This document shows, one piece after another, positions 16,310 through 21,936 of a stretch of DNA of 35,515 nt; positions within the stretch are counted from its first letter, which is position 1, and each line of letters begins with the position of its first letter. The stretch spans positions 1-35,515 of the forward strand of contig CATOKC010000015.1 in the NCBI GenBank assembly GCA_951800675.1, given 5' to 3'. The position numbers were made by a program, and so were the translations under genes. Under the pieces are notes generated by a model. It did not search any database. It saw only the letters and a list, made by a program, of their open reading frames with translations, and was not told the origin of the DNA. Origin of the DNA: an uncultured Oscillibacter sp. Lineage in GTDB: Bacteria > Bacillota_A > Clostridia > Oscillospirales > Oscillospiraceae.

Positions 16310-16348
16310 CCGCCAGCGCGCCACTCCGGCCGTTTCCGCAAAACCGGG

Positions 16349-16377
16349 TTGATGCGGTCATCGCCATGTGCTATAAT
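16349..16377 (+). promoter_or_regulatory. Promoter of the GNAT gene
   Basis: TTGATG (16349-16354), a 17-base spacer and TATAAT (16372-16377), with TGTGC just before the -10. Confidence 0.85.
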
Positions 16378-16413
16378 CAGCTCCGAAAGGCGAGAATTTG
16401 TGAGGTATTAGCG

Positions 16414-16959
16414 ATGAAATATCATCAAGTGATCCTGTTAAAAAACGGCGCCGCATGTTGTTTGCGAAATGGAATGGAATGCGACGCGCGAGCTGTACTT
16501 GATAACGTTCAGCTGACACATGAAGAAACGGATTATTTGCTTACCTATCCGGACGAGAATTGCTTTGACGTTATACAGGAAAGCCACTTCCTAAAAGAGA
16601 AATCTGAAAGTGAACGTGAAATCGAAATTGTCGCCTTACTCGGCAACGCAGTTGTGGGAACCGCTGGGATTGAGGCAATGGGCAAAAAGTACAAGATTCG
16701 CCATCGCGCCGAATTTGGCGTCAGTGTCGCCAAGGAATTTTGGGGGCTGGGAATTGGACAGGCCTTAACCGCGGCGTGTATTGAATGCGCAAAGGCCGCG
16801 GGATATATCCAGCTTGAACTAAATGTGGTTGCCAGCAATACAAGAGCGTACGCCCTGTATAAGAAAGCCGGATTTGTTGAATACGGCAGAAATCCGAAGG
16901 GCTTTCATTCTCGATTGGCGGGATTTCAGGAAGTTATTTATATGAGATTGGAATTGTGA
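16414..16959 (+). CDS. GNAT-family N-acetyltransferase
   Basis: A 181-residue acetyl-CoA-dependent transferase. The core fold includes the strand EIEIVALLGNAVVGTAGIEA, motif A with GVSVAKEFWGLGIGQALT (the GxGxG/A-like loop binding pyrophosphate of CoA) and the C-terminal LNVVASNTRAYALYKKAGF, which is strongly conserved in the RimI/ribosomal-type and small-molecule acetyltransferases. The acceptor is unknown. ATG at 16414 is chosen because GAGG lies upstream and the protein begins MKYHQVILLKNG. Its codons end in A or T far more often than those of its neighbours, a sign of acquisition from a lower-GC source. A 57-residue gene follows in the same transcript. Confidence 0.88.
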   Translation: MKYHQVILLKNGAACCLRNGMECDARAVLDNVQLTHEETDYLLTYPDENCFDVIQESHFLKEKSESEREIEIVALLGNAVVGTAGIEAMGKKYKIRHRAEFGVSVAKEFWGLGIGQALTAACIECAKAAGYIQLELNVVASNTRAYALYKKAGFVEYGRNPKGFHSRLAGFQEVIYMRLEL

Positions 16960-16993
16960 TAAACGTATAAGCCGGAATTTATGGAGGGAAGGC

Positions 16994-17167
16994 ATGGAAA
17001 TCATTTCCGTATCGTTGATGATGGTTTCCCTTGCTTGCGCCCTATTTTCAGGTAAAATCGATATGGCGGTGAACGGGGAGAAAAAGGTTCAAAAAGTGAT
17101 TGTCCCATTCAGCGCGGAAGTCGTATTCATTTGTGCGATCGCAATGGTTGCGGGAATCTTATCGTAA
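16994..17167 (+). CDS. Small membrane protein, unknown function (57 aa)
   Basis: An uninterrupted frame starting MEIISVSLMMVSLACA and ending in AMVAGILS, with GGAGGGAAGG immediately before the ATG. Residues 3-19 and 40-57 are hydrophobic and separated by a charged, Lys-rich loop (NGEKKVQK), so a two-helix hairpin in the membrane is likely. It starts 34 bases after the GNAT stop, shares its AT-rich composition and is followed by a strong terminator. No family is recognised. Confidence 0.65.
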   Translation: MEIISVSLMMVSLACALFSGKIDMAVNGEKKVQKVIVPFSAEVVFICAIAMVAGILS

Positions 17168-17195
17168 GCCTCCAAATCGAAAAGCCGAAATCGAT

Positions 17196-17231
17196 CGAGC
17201 AGTTCCCCGTATAGGGCAACTGCTCGTTTTT
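17196..17231 (+). terminator. Terminator of the GNAT/small-protein unit
   Basis: CGAGCAGTT (17196-17204) pairs with AACTGCTCG (17218-17226), extended by CCC/GGG in the loop, followed by TTTTTG. Confidence 0.9.
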
Positions 17232-17248
17232 GATAGTTTGACGATTGG

Positions 17249-17267
17249 AAAAGGAGGCAGACCCTCC
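17249..17267 (-). terminator. Weak terminator after the 49-residue small protein
   Basis: On the minus strand GGAGG (17263-17267) pairs with CCTCC (17253-17257), followed by TTTT. The 5-base stem is short, so efficiency is doubtful. Confidence 0.4.
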
Positions 17268-17271
17268 GCGC

Positions 17272-17421
17272 TTATGGGCGCTTGTCCTTCCAAAAAAATC
17301 CCCCGGCCACGATTGCGATTCCAACCGCTCCGCCCAGATAGGCCCAAAAATTAGGTATGCTCATAGCGACGCCCGCCAGGATAATGCCGATGCCCAGCAG
17401 CTCTAGTTTCATTCCCGTCAT
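17272..17421 (-). CDS. Small membrane protein, unknown function (49 aa)
   Basis: An open frame on the minus strand begins MTGMKLELLGIGIILAGVAM and ends FFWKDKRP. Two hydrophobic helices (about 7-20 and 24-44) are separated by a short SIPNFW turn, so it should be a hairpin in the membrane with a basic tail inside. GGGAGGAGCGTC precedes the ATG, a very good ribosome site. It ends before the terminator of the rightward GNAT unit. The family is not recognised, but the strong RBS and membrane character make it a likely real gene. Confidence 0.65.
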   Translation of the reverse strand: MTGMKLELLGIGIILAGVAMSIPNFWAYLGGAVGIAIVAGGFFWKDKRP

Positions 17422-17452
17422 GACGCTCCTCCCTTCTGATTCCACGGCTTTT

Positions 17453-17481
17453 AAAAAGCGGGCCCCGGTTTTCCGGGGCCC
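17453..17481 (-). terminator. Terminator of htpG
   Basis: GGGCCCCGG (17460-17468) and CCGGGGCCC (17473-17481) form a perfect 9-base stem with a four-base loop. On the minus strand it is followed by GC and a T-run (plus-strand A-run 17453-17457). It lies just past the htpG stop. Confidence 0.9.
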
Positions 17482-17487
17482 ACAGAT

Positions 17488-19371
17488 TTATTTCATCAGT
17501 CCGCACACCAAATCGGTATAGCCGGAGGGGTCCTCCAGAGGCAGTCCCGCAATCAGCAGCGCCTGGTTATACAGCAGGGCGGCGTAGGCCTTCGCCTTCT
17601 CCGGGTCCGCCTCCACGGCGGCCTCCAGGGCCTGGAAGGCCGGGTGCTCCACGTTCAGCTCCAAAATCCGGTCCGCCTTGATGGACGCGTCGGGCTGGAC
17701 GGCCTGGAAATACTTCTCCATCTCAAAGCTCAGGCCCTCCCCGGCGGTGAGGCAGACGGGATGGGATTTCAGCCTCGCGCTGGCCTTGACCTCCTTCACC
17801 TTGTCCCCCAGGGCCTCCTTCACGAAGTCGAAGGTCCCCTTGTGGGCCTCGGCCTCCTCCTCGGCCTTTTTCTGTGCGCCCTCTTCAATCTCCTGATCCA
17901 GCACAGAGCGGAATTCCTTCTCCTTGTAAGTCCGCAGGGTCTGGGCACAGAACTCGTCCACCTCCTCGGTGAAGTAGAGAATTTCCGTCCCCGCGTCCCG
18001 CAGGCCCTCGGTCTGGGGCAGCTTGTCGATTTTGTCCACCGTCTCCCCGGCGGCGTAATAAATATATTTCTGGTCCTCCTTCATCCGGGAGACGTACTCG
18101 TCCAGGGTGACGGGCTTTTTCTCCGTGGAGGAATAGAACAGCAGCAGGTCCTGGAGCAGGTCCTTGTGGCGGCCGTACTCGTTCACCACGCCGTACTTGA
18201 GCTGGCGGCCGAAGTTCTTCCAGAAGGCCTGATACCCCTCCCGGTCCTCCGCCAGGAACTTCGCCAGGTCCGCCTTGATCTTCTTCTCCAGATTCCCGGC
18301 GATGACCTTCAACTGCCGGTCGTGCTGGAGGAGCTCCCGGGAGATGTTCAGGCTCAAATCCGGGGAGTCCACCACGCCCCGGATGAAGCGGAAGTGCTCC
18401 GGCAGGAGGTCCGCGCACTTGTCCATGATCAGCACGCCGTTGGAGTAGAGTTGGAGCCCCTTCTCGAACTCCTTGGTGTAATAGTCGAAGGGCGCGGCCC
18501 CGGGAACGAAGAGCAGGGCCTTGTAGGTGACGCTGCCCTCCACGGAGACGGGAATCACCCGCTGGGGGTCGGCGTAGTCGTGGAACTTGTCCCGGTAGAA
18601 CTTGTTGTACTCCTCGGCGGTGACCTCGCTCTTGGCCCGCTGCCAGATGGGCACCATGGAGTTCAGGGTCTCCACCTCGGTATAGGTCTCATACTCCGGC
18701 TTGTCCTCCGGGGAGTCCTCCTTCTTCCGGGTTTTGGAGACCTCCATGCGGATGGGGAAGCGGATGTAGTCGGAGTACTTCCGCACCAGCTCCTGGAGCT
18801 TCCAGTTCTCCAGGAACTCGCCGTATTTTTCGTCCTCCGTGTCGGCCTTGACGTGCATGACGATGTCGGTGCCCACGGTTTCCTTTTCGCATTCGGCGAT
18901 GGTGTAGCCGTCGGCCCCGGAGGACTGCCATTTATACCCGCTCTCCGCCCCATATTTCCGGGTCACCACGGTGATCTGGTCGGAGACCATGAAGGCGGAG
19001 TAAAAGCCCACGCCGAACTGGCCGATAACGTCGGTGTCCTTGGCGTCGTCTCCCAGCTCCTGCTTGAACTTATAGGAGCCGGAGGAGGCGATGATGCCCA
19101 GGTTGTTCTCCAGGTCCGCCTTGTCCATGCCGATTCCGTTGTCGGAAACCGTCAGGGTCCGGGCGTCCTTGTCCACGGTAATCTCGATCTTGAAATCCCC
19201 CCGGTCCATCCCCACGGCGCTGTCGGTGAGGGCCTGGTAGCAGAGCTTGTCGCAGGCGTCGCTGGCGTTGGAGATGATTTCCCGGAGGAAAATCTCCTTG
19301 TGGGTATAAATGGAGTTGATCATCAGATCGAGGAGCCGCTTGGACTCCGCCTTGAACTGCTTTTTTGCCAT
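17488..19371 (-). CDS. htpG: Molecular chaperone HtpG (bacterial Hsp90)
   Basis: A 627-residue ATP-dependent homodimeric chaperone, a normal length for the family. The N-terminal GHKL ATPase domain has FLREIISNASDACDKL (catalytic Glu and Mg-binding Asn), DNGIGM and GQFGVGFYSAFMVSD. The middle domain includes VVDSPDLSLNISRELLQ with the conserved Arg that reaches the ATP, and the C-terminal dimerisation domain ends the protein. ATG at 19369-19371 begins MAKKQFKAES. The nearest purine-rich stretch, AAGGAAG, is unusually far upstream (about 13 bases). No CIRCE or CtsR-like heat-shock operator was seen. Confidence 0.97.
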   Translation of the reverse strand: MAKKQFKAESKRLLDLMINSIYTHKEIFLREIISNASDACDKLCYQALTDSAVGMDRGDFKIEITVDKDARTLTVSDNGIGMDKADLENNLGIIASSGSYKFKQELGDDAKDTDVIGQFGVGFYSAFMVSDQITVVTRKYGAESGYKWQSSGADGYTIAECEKETVGTDIVMHVKADTEDEKYGEFLENWKLQELVRKYSDYIRFPIRMEVSKTRKKEDSPEDKPEYETYTEVETLNSMVPIWQRAKSEVTAEEYNKFYRDKFHDYADPQRVIPVSVEGSVTYKALLFVPGAAPFDYYTKEFEKGLQLYSNGVLIMDKCADLLPEHFRFIRGVVDSPDLSLNISRELLQHDRQLKVIAGNLEKKIKADLAKFLAEDREGYQAFWKNFGRQLKYGVVNEYGRHKDLLQDLLLFYSSTEKKPVTLDEYVSRMKEDQKYIYYAAGETVDKIDKLPQTEGLRDAGTEILYFTEEVDEFCAQTLRTYKEKEFRSVLDQEIEEGAQKKAEEEAEAHKGTFDFVKEALGDKVKEVKASARLKSHPVCLTAGEGLSFEMEKYFQAVQPDASIKADRILELNVEHPAFQALEAAVEADPEKAKAYAALLYNQALLIAGLPLEDPSGYTDLVCGLMK

Positions 19372-19414
19372 GATTTGCTTGCACTTCCTTCTTTATATTT
19401 TTTAACAACTTTAA

Positions 19415-19443
19415 AATATAGCACAGCCCCCGGGGAAAATAAA
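19415..19443 (-). promoter_or_regulatory. Possible htpG promoter
   Basis: On the minus strand TTTATT (19438-19443), a 17-base spacer and TATATT (19415-19420), preceded by TGTGC as in other promoters of this window. The -35 is weak. Confidence 0.45.
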
Positions 19444-19474
19444 TGACCATTTTGTAAATTTCCGCTCAAAGCGG

Positions 19475-19503
19475 TTGTTTGTCCGCCTGGTTGCGAGTAG
19501 AAT
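19475..19503 (+). promoter_or_regulatory. Promoter of the zinc-ribbon membrane protein gene
   Basis: TTGTTT (19475-19480), a 17-base spacer and TAGAAT (19498-19503), 44 bases before the ATG at 19548. Confidence 0.6.
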
Positions 19504-19547
19504 ATAGGGAACAGAAAACGACAGGACCGGCAAAGGAGTTCAAGGGT

Positions 19548-19979
19548 ATGAGCATCTTCCAGAGAATCGGCGGCGCGATTGCCCGCTTTATGTACGGGCG
19601 GAACGGGTGGGACCAGCTGAACCAGGCGCTGTTCCGGGGGTATCTGGTCCTGTGGGCGGCGGAGCTCGTCTGCTTTTTTATGAAGAAGGGGCTGGCCGTG
19701 CGGGTTCTGGAGAGCGTGCTGCTCTTTTTGATGATTGTGATTTTGTTCCGCTCGTTTTCCAAGAATCTCTCCCGGCGGCGGATGGAGAATCAGCGGTGGG
19801 TAAACTGGTACTGCGGCGTAAAAAACCGCAGCGCCGGGGCCAGGGCCCGCCACGCCGACAAGGAGCACAAGTATTTTACCTGCAAGAGCTGCAAGACCAT
19901 CTGCCGGGTTCCCACGGGCAAGGGGAAAATTGTGATTACCTGCCCCAAGTGCGGGGCGGAGATTAAGGCGAAGACCTAA
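19548..19979 (+). CDS. Membrane protein with C-terminal zinc ribbon, unknown function
   Basis: A 143-residue protein. Two hydrophobic helices lie at about 30-45 (GYLVLWAAELVCFFM) and 54-68 (ESVLLFLMIVILF), followed by an Arg-rich stretch. The C-terminus forms a zinc ribbon, CKSC at 112-115 and CPKC at 132-135, separated by 16 residues and exposed on one face of the membrane. ATG at 19548 is preceded by AAAGGAG at a 9-base distance; the upstream part of the open frame has no RBS. Similar proteins occur in Clostridia as uncharacterised genes, and nothing in the context gives a role. A small 47-residue gene follows 60 bases later. Confidence 0.8.
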   Translation: MSIFQRIGGAIARFMYGRNGWDQLNQALFRGYLVLWAAELVCFFMKKGLAVRVLESVLLFLMIVILFRSFSKNLSRRRMENQRWVNWYCGVKNRSAGARARHADKEHKYFTCKSCKTICRVPTGKGKIVITCPKCGAEIKAKT

Positions 19980-20039
19980 TTTCCCGCAATTCTCTGAGGC
20001 AGTCAAAACCGTTACGAACAGGGAAGGAGGCGCAAAGAA

Positions 20040-20183
20040 ATGAACATGCAGGAGAGCGCGAGGCTGATTCTCGGGCTCCGTGCCGCCGGATGGAGTGAAA
20101 AGAAAATCAACGACTTCATTCTTTTCATTGAAAGCGGCGAGGAGCAGTACAAGCCGGGTAAGGACACCGACGGCGAGGAGTGA
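20040..20183 (+). CDS. Small soluble helical protein, unknown function (47 aa)
   Basis: The frame reads MNMQESARLILGLRAAGWSE followed by KKINDFILFIESGEEQYK and an acidic tail. It resembles two amphipathic helices with a GWSEKKINDFI turn, as in a small helix-turn-helix or protein-interaction module. AAGGAGG (20024-20030) is 9 bases upstream. It lies between the zinc-ribbon gene and a terminator, so it ends that transcript. Similar short proteins are common in Clostridia, often beside mobile-element genes, but the function is unknown. Confidence 0.6.
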   Translation: MNMQESARLILGLRAAGWSEKKINDFILFIESGEEQYKPGKDTDGEE

Positions 20184-20186
20184 CAA

Positions 20187-20227
20187 AGGACCGGAGGACG
20201 ATCGTCCTTCGGTCCTATATTTTTTCG
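20187..20227 (+). terminator. Terminator after the 47-residue gene
   Basis: AGGACCGGAGGAC (20187-20199) pairs with GTCCTTCGGTCCT (20204-20216) with one G-T pair, around a four-base loop, then TATATTTTTTC. On the minus strand it is followed by only TTTG, so it works mainly rightward. Confidence 0.85.
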
Positions 20228-20245
20228 GAAAACAGTTCCGGAAAG

Positions 20246-20273
20246 AAGGGCGGACACACAGGTCCGCCTCTAC
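20246..20273. repeat. Dispersed palindromic repeat, degenerate copy
   Basis: GGCGGAC (20249-20255), loop ACACAG and GTCCGCC (20262-20268), followed by TCTAC. The sequence GGGCGGACACACAG continuing into GTCCGCCTCTAC matches, in the other orientation, the palindrome at 29053-29082 (loop CTATGT, i.e. ACATAG on the other strand). Its right end overlaps the stop codon of the neighbouring RHH gene (20270-20272). Confidence 0.7.
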
Positions 20274-20440
20274 GACGGCTCTTTTAAACAGCTCTCAATC
20301 ATGGATATGACCACATTGTTGAAGCTGGTTTTATTTTCCTCAGCAATTTTCTCTATGCTGTCAACGAAAGAACGGGTAATGTACAAGGTCTTGTAAACCG
20401 TTTCCTCTTTTGCGGCGAACCGTCTCAGTTCAAAATTCAT
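20270..20440 (-). CDS. Ribbon-helix-helix-type small DNA-binding protein (CopG-like)
   Basis: A 56-residue protein whose middle, YKTLYITRSFVDSIEKIAEE, followed by NKTSFNNVVISMIESCL, fits the beta-strand/helix/helix pattern of ribbon-helix-helix repressors, in which the N-terminal strand of each dimer partner inserts into the major groove. ATG at 20438-20440 has GAGG upstream at 7 bases; a TTG further upstream at 20461 lacks an RBS. It has a near-consensus promoter with a repeated motif over its -35, and lies divergent from a second RHH gene. It could be an antitoxin without its toxin or a plasmid/ICE-derived regulator; no partner toxin was found. Confidence 0.7.
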   Translation of the reverse strand: MNFELRRFAAKEETVYKTLYITRSFVDSIEKIAEENKTSFNNVVISMIESCLKEPS

Positions 20441-20524
20441 GTCCTCACCTCGAAATCGCAAAGCCCATTTCTCACGCGCTTACTGCTTATTCTCACCCCG
20501 GGTGGCTGTCCATCCGTTGGCATT

Positions 20525-20553
20525 ATTGTAGCACGGCATCTAACTGTTGTCAA
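20525..20553 (-). promoter_or_regulatory. Promoter of the leftward RHH gene
   Basis: On the minus strand a consensus TTGACA (20548-20553), a 17-base spacer and TACAAT (20525-20530). The -35 lies within the operator-like repeat at 20545-20563. Confidence 0.85.
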
Positions 20554-20563
20554 TATGTTGGCA
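20545..20563. promoter_or_regulatory. Operator-like repeat, copy 1
   Basis: TGTTGTCA-ATA-TGTTGGCA. It overlaps the -35 of the leftward RHH promoter. Copy 2 at 20597-20612 has the same two octamers without the 3-base spacer and with one base change. Confidence 0.55.
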
Positions 20564-20596
20564 ATTTCTTTTCAAAATTTTCTTTTGGTGTTATTG

Positions 20597-20612
20597 TGTT
20601 GTCATGTTGACA
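20597..20612. promoter_or_regulatory. Operator-like repeat, copy 2
   Basis: TGTTGTCATGTTGACA, made of the same two octamers as copy 1 and containing the perfect inverted repeat TGTCA-TGT-TGACA (20600-20612). It lies just before the RBS (20615-20620) of the rightward RHH gene, over its likely transcription start; a weak TTTTCA/TATTGT pair at 20569-20597 could be that promoter. Confidence 0.55.
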
Positions 20613-20628
20613 GCAGGAGGTGGTTAGT

Positions 20629-20835
20629 ATGCCAAACGCACCGCACAAGAAGCCCCAATACGGCTTGCGAATCTCTTCAGAAATCATGGACAAGCTAAAG
20701 TATATTGCAGACCGCTCCGGTCGTTCTGCCAATAAAGAAATTGAACAGCTCATAATCCAGCACATCGAGACGTGGGAAAAAGTACATGGCCCTATCTTGT
20801 TTGACGATGGCTTTGTTCCCCGCTCAAGGTCATAA
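20629..20835 (+). CDS. Arc-type ribbon-helix-helix DNA-binding protein
   Basis: A 68-residue protein with a clear Arc signature: PQYGLRISSEIMDKLKYIAD followed by RSGRSANKEIEQLIIQHIE, close in pattern to phage P22 Arc (PQFNLR, then ENGRSVNSEIYQ). The strand residues that contact DNA in Arc (Gln, Asn/Gly, Arg) are at YGLR here. ATG at 20629 is chosen over a GTG at 20620 because AGGAGG ends 8 bases before it. It is followed by a strong terminator and is divergent from another RHH gene; the two probably regulate the shared region. Such proteins are common on phages and integrative elements. Confidence 0.85.
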   Translation: MPNAPHKKPQYGLRISSEIMDKLKYIADRSGRSANKEIEQLIIQHIETWEKVHGPILFDDGFVPRSRS

Positions 20836-20852
20836 TAACCTGCGCAAAAGAC

Positions 20853-20884
20853 AACGCGGCGGTTTCAAAACCGCCGCGTTTTTT
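20853..20884. terminator. Strong bidirectional terminator
   Basis: AACGCGGCGGTTT (20853-20865) pairs with AAACCGCCGCGTT (20868-20880), followed by TTTT. It serves the rightward Arc-type gene and the leftward ZIP transporter gene, whose stop is at 20884-20886. Confidence 0.9.
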
Positions 20885-21651
20885 CACCCCAGCGCCACGT
20901 CCAGCACCATCATGATCAGGAACCCGCCGACAAACCCGCAGGTCCCCGCCCGGCTGTGGGCCTGAGGCACCAGCTCCTCCACCACCACGTACAGCATCGC
21001 CCCGGCGGCAAAGCTCAAAAGCCAGGGCATCATAGGGTGGGCCCAGGCGGCGATCAGCACCACCAGGATGCCGAATACCGGCTCCACCGCCCCGGACAGC
21101 ATCCCGCCGGTAAAGGCTCTCAGCCGCCCCCGGCCCTCCTGCCGCAGGGGCAGGGCCACCGCCGCCCCCTCCGGGAAGTTCTGGATACCGATGCCCAGGG
21201 CCAGGGCCATGGCCCCGGCGGCCCCCTCCCCCGCCGCCGCCAGGGCGAAGGCCAGGCCCACCGCCATACCCTCCGGCACGTTATGTAGGGTAATGGCCGT
21301 CATGAGAAGAGTGTTCTGCCGCCAGGCGTCGTTGATTTCCTTCTCCCGCCGCAGGCGGGGCAGCATCGCGTCCAGCGCCGCCAGGAACACCACCCCCAGC
21401 AGCATCCCCGCCGCCGCCGGAAGCCAGCCGGGGACCTTCCCCTCCTCCGTCGCCTGGTCGATGGCGGGCAGGAGCAGGCTCCACACGGAGGCCGCCGTCA
21501 TTACCCCGGCGGCAAAGCCCAGCATTGCCTTTTGAAACCGGGGCTTCGGCTCCCCGGAGAGAAAAAATACCATGGCGGCGCCCAGGGTGGTCATCAGGAA
21601 CGTGAAGCCCGTGCCCAGGGCGGCCCAGCCAAGAGACCGCAGCATACACAT
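20884..21651 (-). CDS. ZIP-family metal transporter (GufA/ZupT-like)
   Basis: A 255-residue membrane protein with about eight helices that carries Zn2+ or other divalent metals into the cytoplasm. The binuclear metal site of the family is visible as HNVPEG (123-128) and QNFPEG (157-162), with further polar residues in EELVPQAHS near the C-terminus. ATG codons at 21651 and 21645 are both possible; AAGG a few bases upstream fits 21651 best. The open frame reaches 21771 but that extension is polar and lacks an RBS. It is divergent from the guanine deaminase gene, and no Zur or Fur-like box was recognised. Confidence 0.88.
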   Translation of the reverse strand: MCMLRSLGWAALGTGFTFLMTTLGAAMVFFLSGEPKPRFQKAMLGFAAGVMTAASVWSLLLPAIDQATEEGKVPGWLPAAAGMLLGVVFLAALDAMLPRLRREKEINDAWRQNTLLMTAITLHNVPEGMAVGLAFALAAAGEGAAGAMALALGIGIQNFPEGAAVALPLRQEGRGRLRAFTGGMLSGAVEPVFGILVVLIAAWAHPMMPWLLSFAAGAMLYVVVEELVPQAHSRAGTCGFVGGFLIMMVLDVALG

Positions 21652-21734
21652 CAACGCCTTATTCTTGATTCGGGCGGCGCATGGGTCCCGGACCGCCCGT
21701 ATGCCAGTATAAGCGGAGAGGTCAGAAGTGGTGC

Positions 21735-21763
21735 TTGCTTTCCTCCGAAGGACATGGTATACT
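21735..21763 (+). promoter_or_regulatory. Promoter of the guanine riboswitch/deaminase transcript
   Basis: TTGCTT (21735-21740), a 17-base spacer and TATACT (21758-21763). Transcription would begin near 21770, about 20 bases before the aptamer. Confidence 0.75.
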
Positions 21764-21791
21764 ATACGCAACTGGATACAAGGCGAAGGGC

Positions 21792-21854
21792 CTCATATAA
21801 GCCCGCTGTATGGCGCGGGCGTTTCTACGAAGCCGCCGAAGGCTTCTCTATGGG
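21792..21854 (+). promoter_or_regulatory. Purine riboswitch aptamer, guanine class
   Basis: The three-way junction of the purine riboswitch is complete. P1 is CTCATA (21792-21797) with TATGGG (21849-21854). P2 is GCCCGC (21801-21806) with GCGGGC (21815-21820), closing a TGTATGGC loop. The junction strand GTTTCTAC (21821-21828) is the family's signature. P3 is GAAGCC with GGCTTC around GCCGAA. The loops hold GG (21812-21813) and CC (21836-21837) for the kissing contact. The specificity base just before TATG is C (21848), as in guanine/hypoxanthine-binding members; adenine binders have U. Loop 2 is one base longer than usual. It precedes a guanine deaminase gene. Confidence 0.9.
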
Positions 21855-21905
21855 TGTCTGTACGGAGGGGAATTCCCTGACCGGACAGGCGTCCTTTTTG
21901 TTTTT
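21852..21905 (+). terminator. Riboswitch expression-platform terminator
   Basis: GGGTGTCTGT (21852-21861) pairs with ACAGGCGTCC (21885-21894), with CGG/CCG and AGGG/CCCT helices inside and a GAATT loop, then TTTTTGTTTTTG. The first three bases of the stem are the 3' strand of the aptamer's P1, so P1 and the full terminator cannot form together. Confidence 0.8.
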
Positions 21906-21936
21906 GTACCGGCAAATTAGAAAAGGGGTTGTTGGC

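Noticed and set aside
15748..16341. Extension of the MATE frame upstream of 15747
   Set aside because: This part overlaps marR in a different frame and reads as Pro/Gly/Arg-rich nonsense; the ATGA junction with an RBS gives the start.
17644..19446. Rightward 600-codon open frame opposite htpG
   Set aside because: Complement of a conserved chaperone gene; Leu/Val/His/Gly-rich without a recognisable family.
19372..19460. CIRCE or CtsR-type heat-shock operator upstream of htpG
   Set aside because: No TTAGCACTC-type inverted repeat or CtsR heptamer pair is present.
20246..20273. The GGCGGAC palindrome as a CRISPR repeat or terminator
   Set aside because: Only two copies 9 kb apart, no spacers and no T-run beside it.
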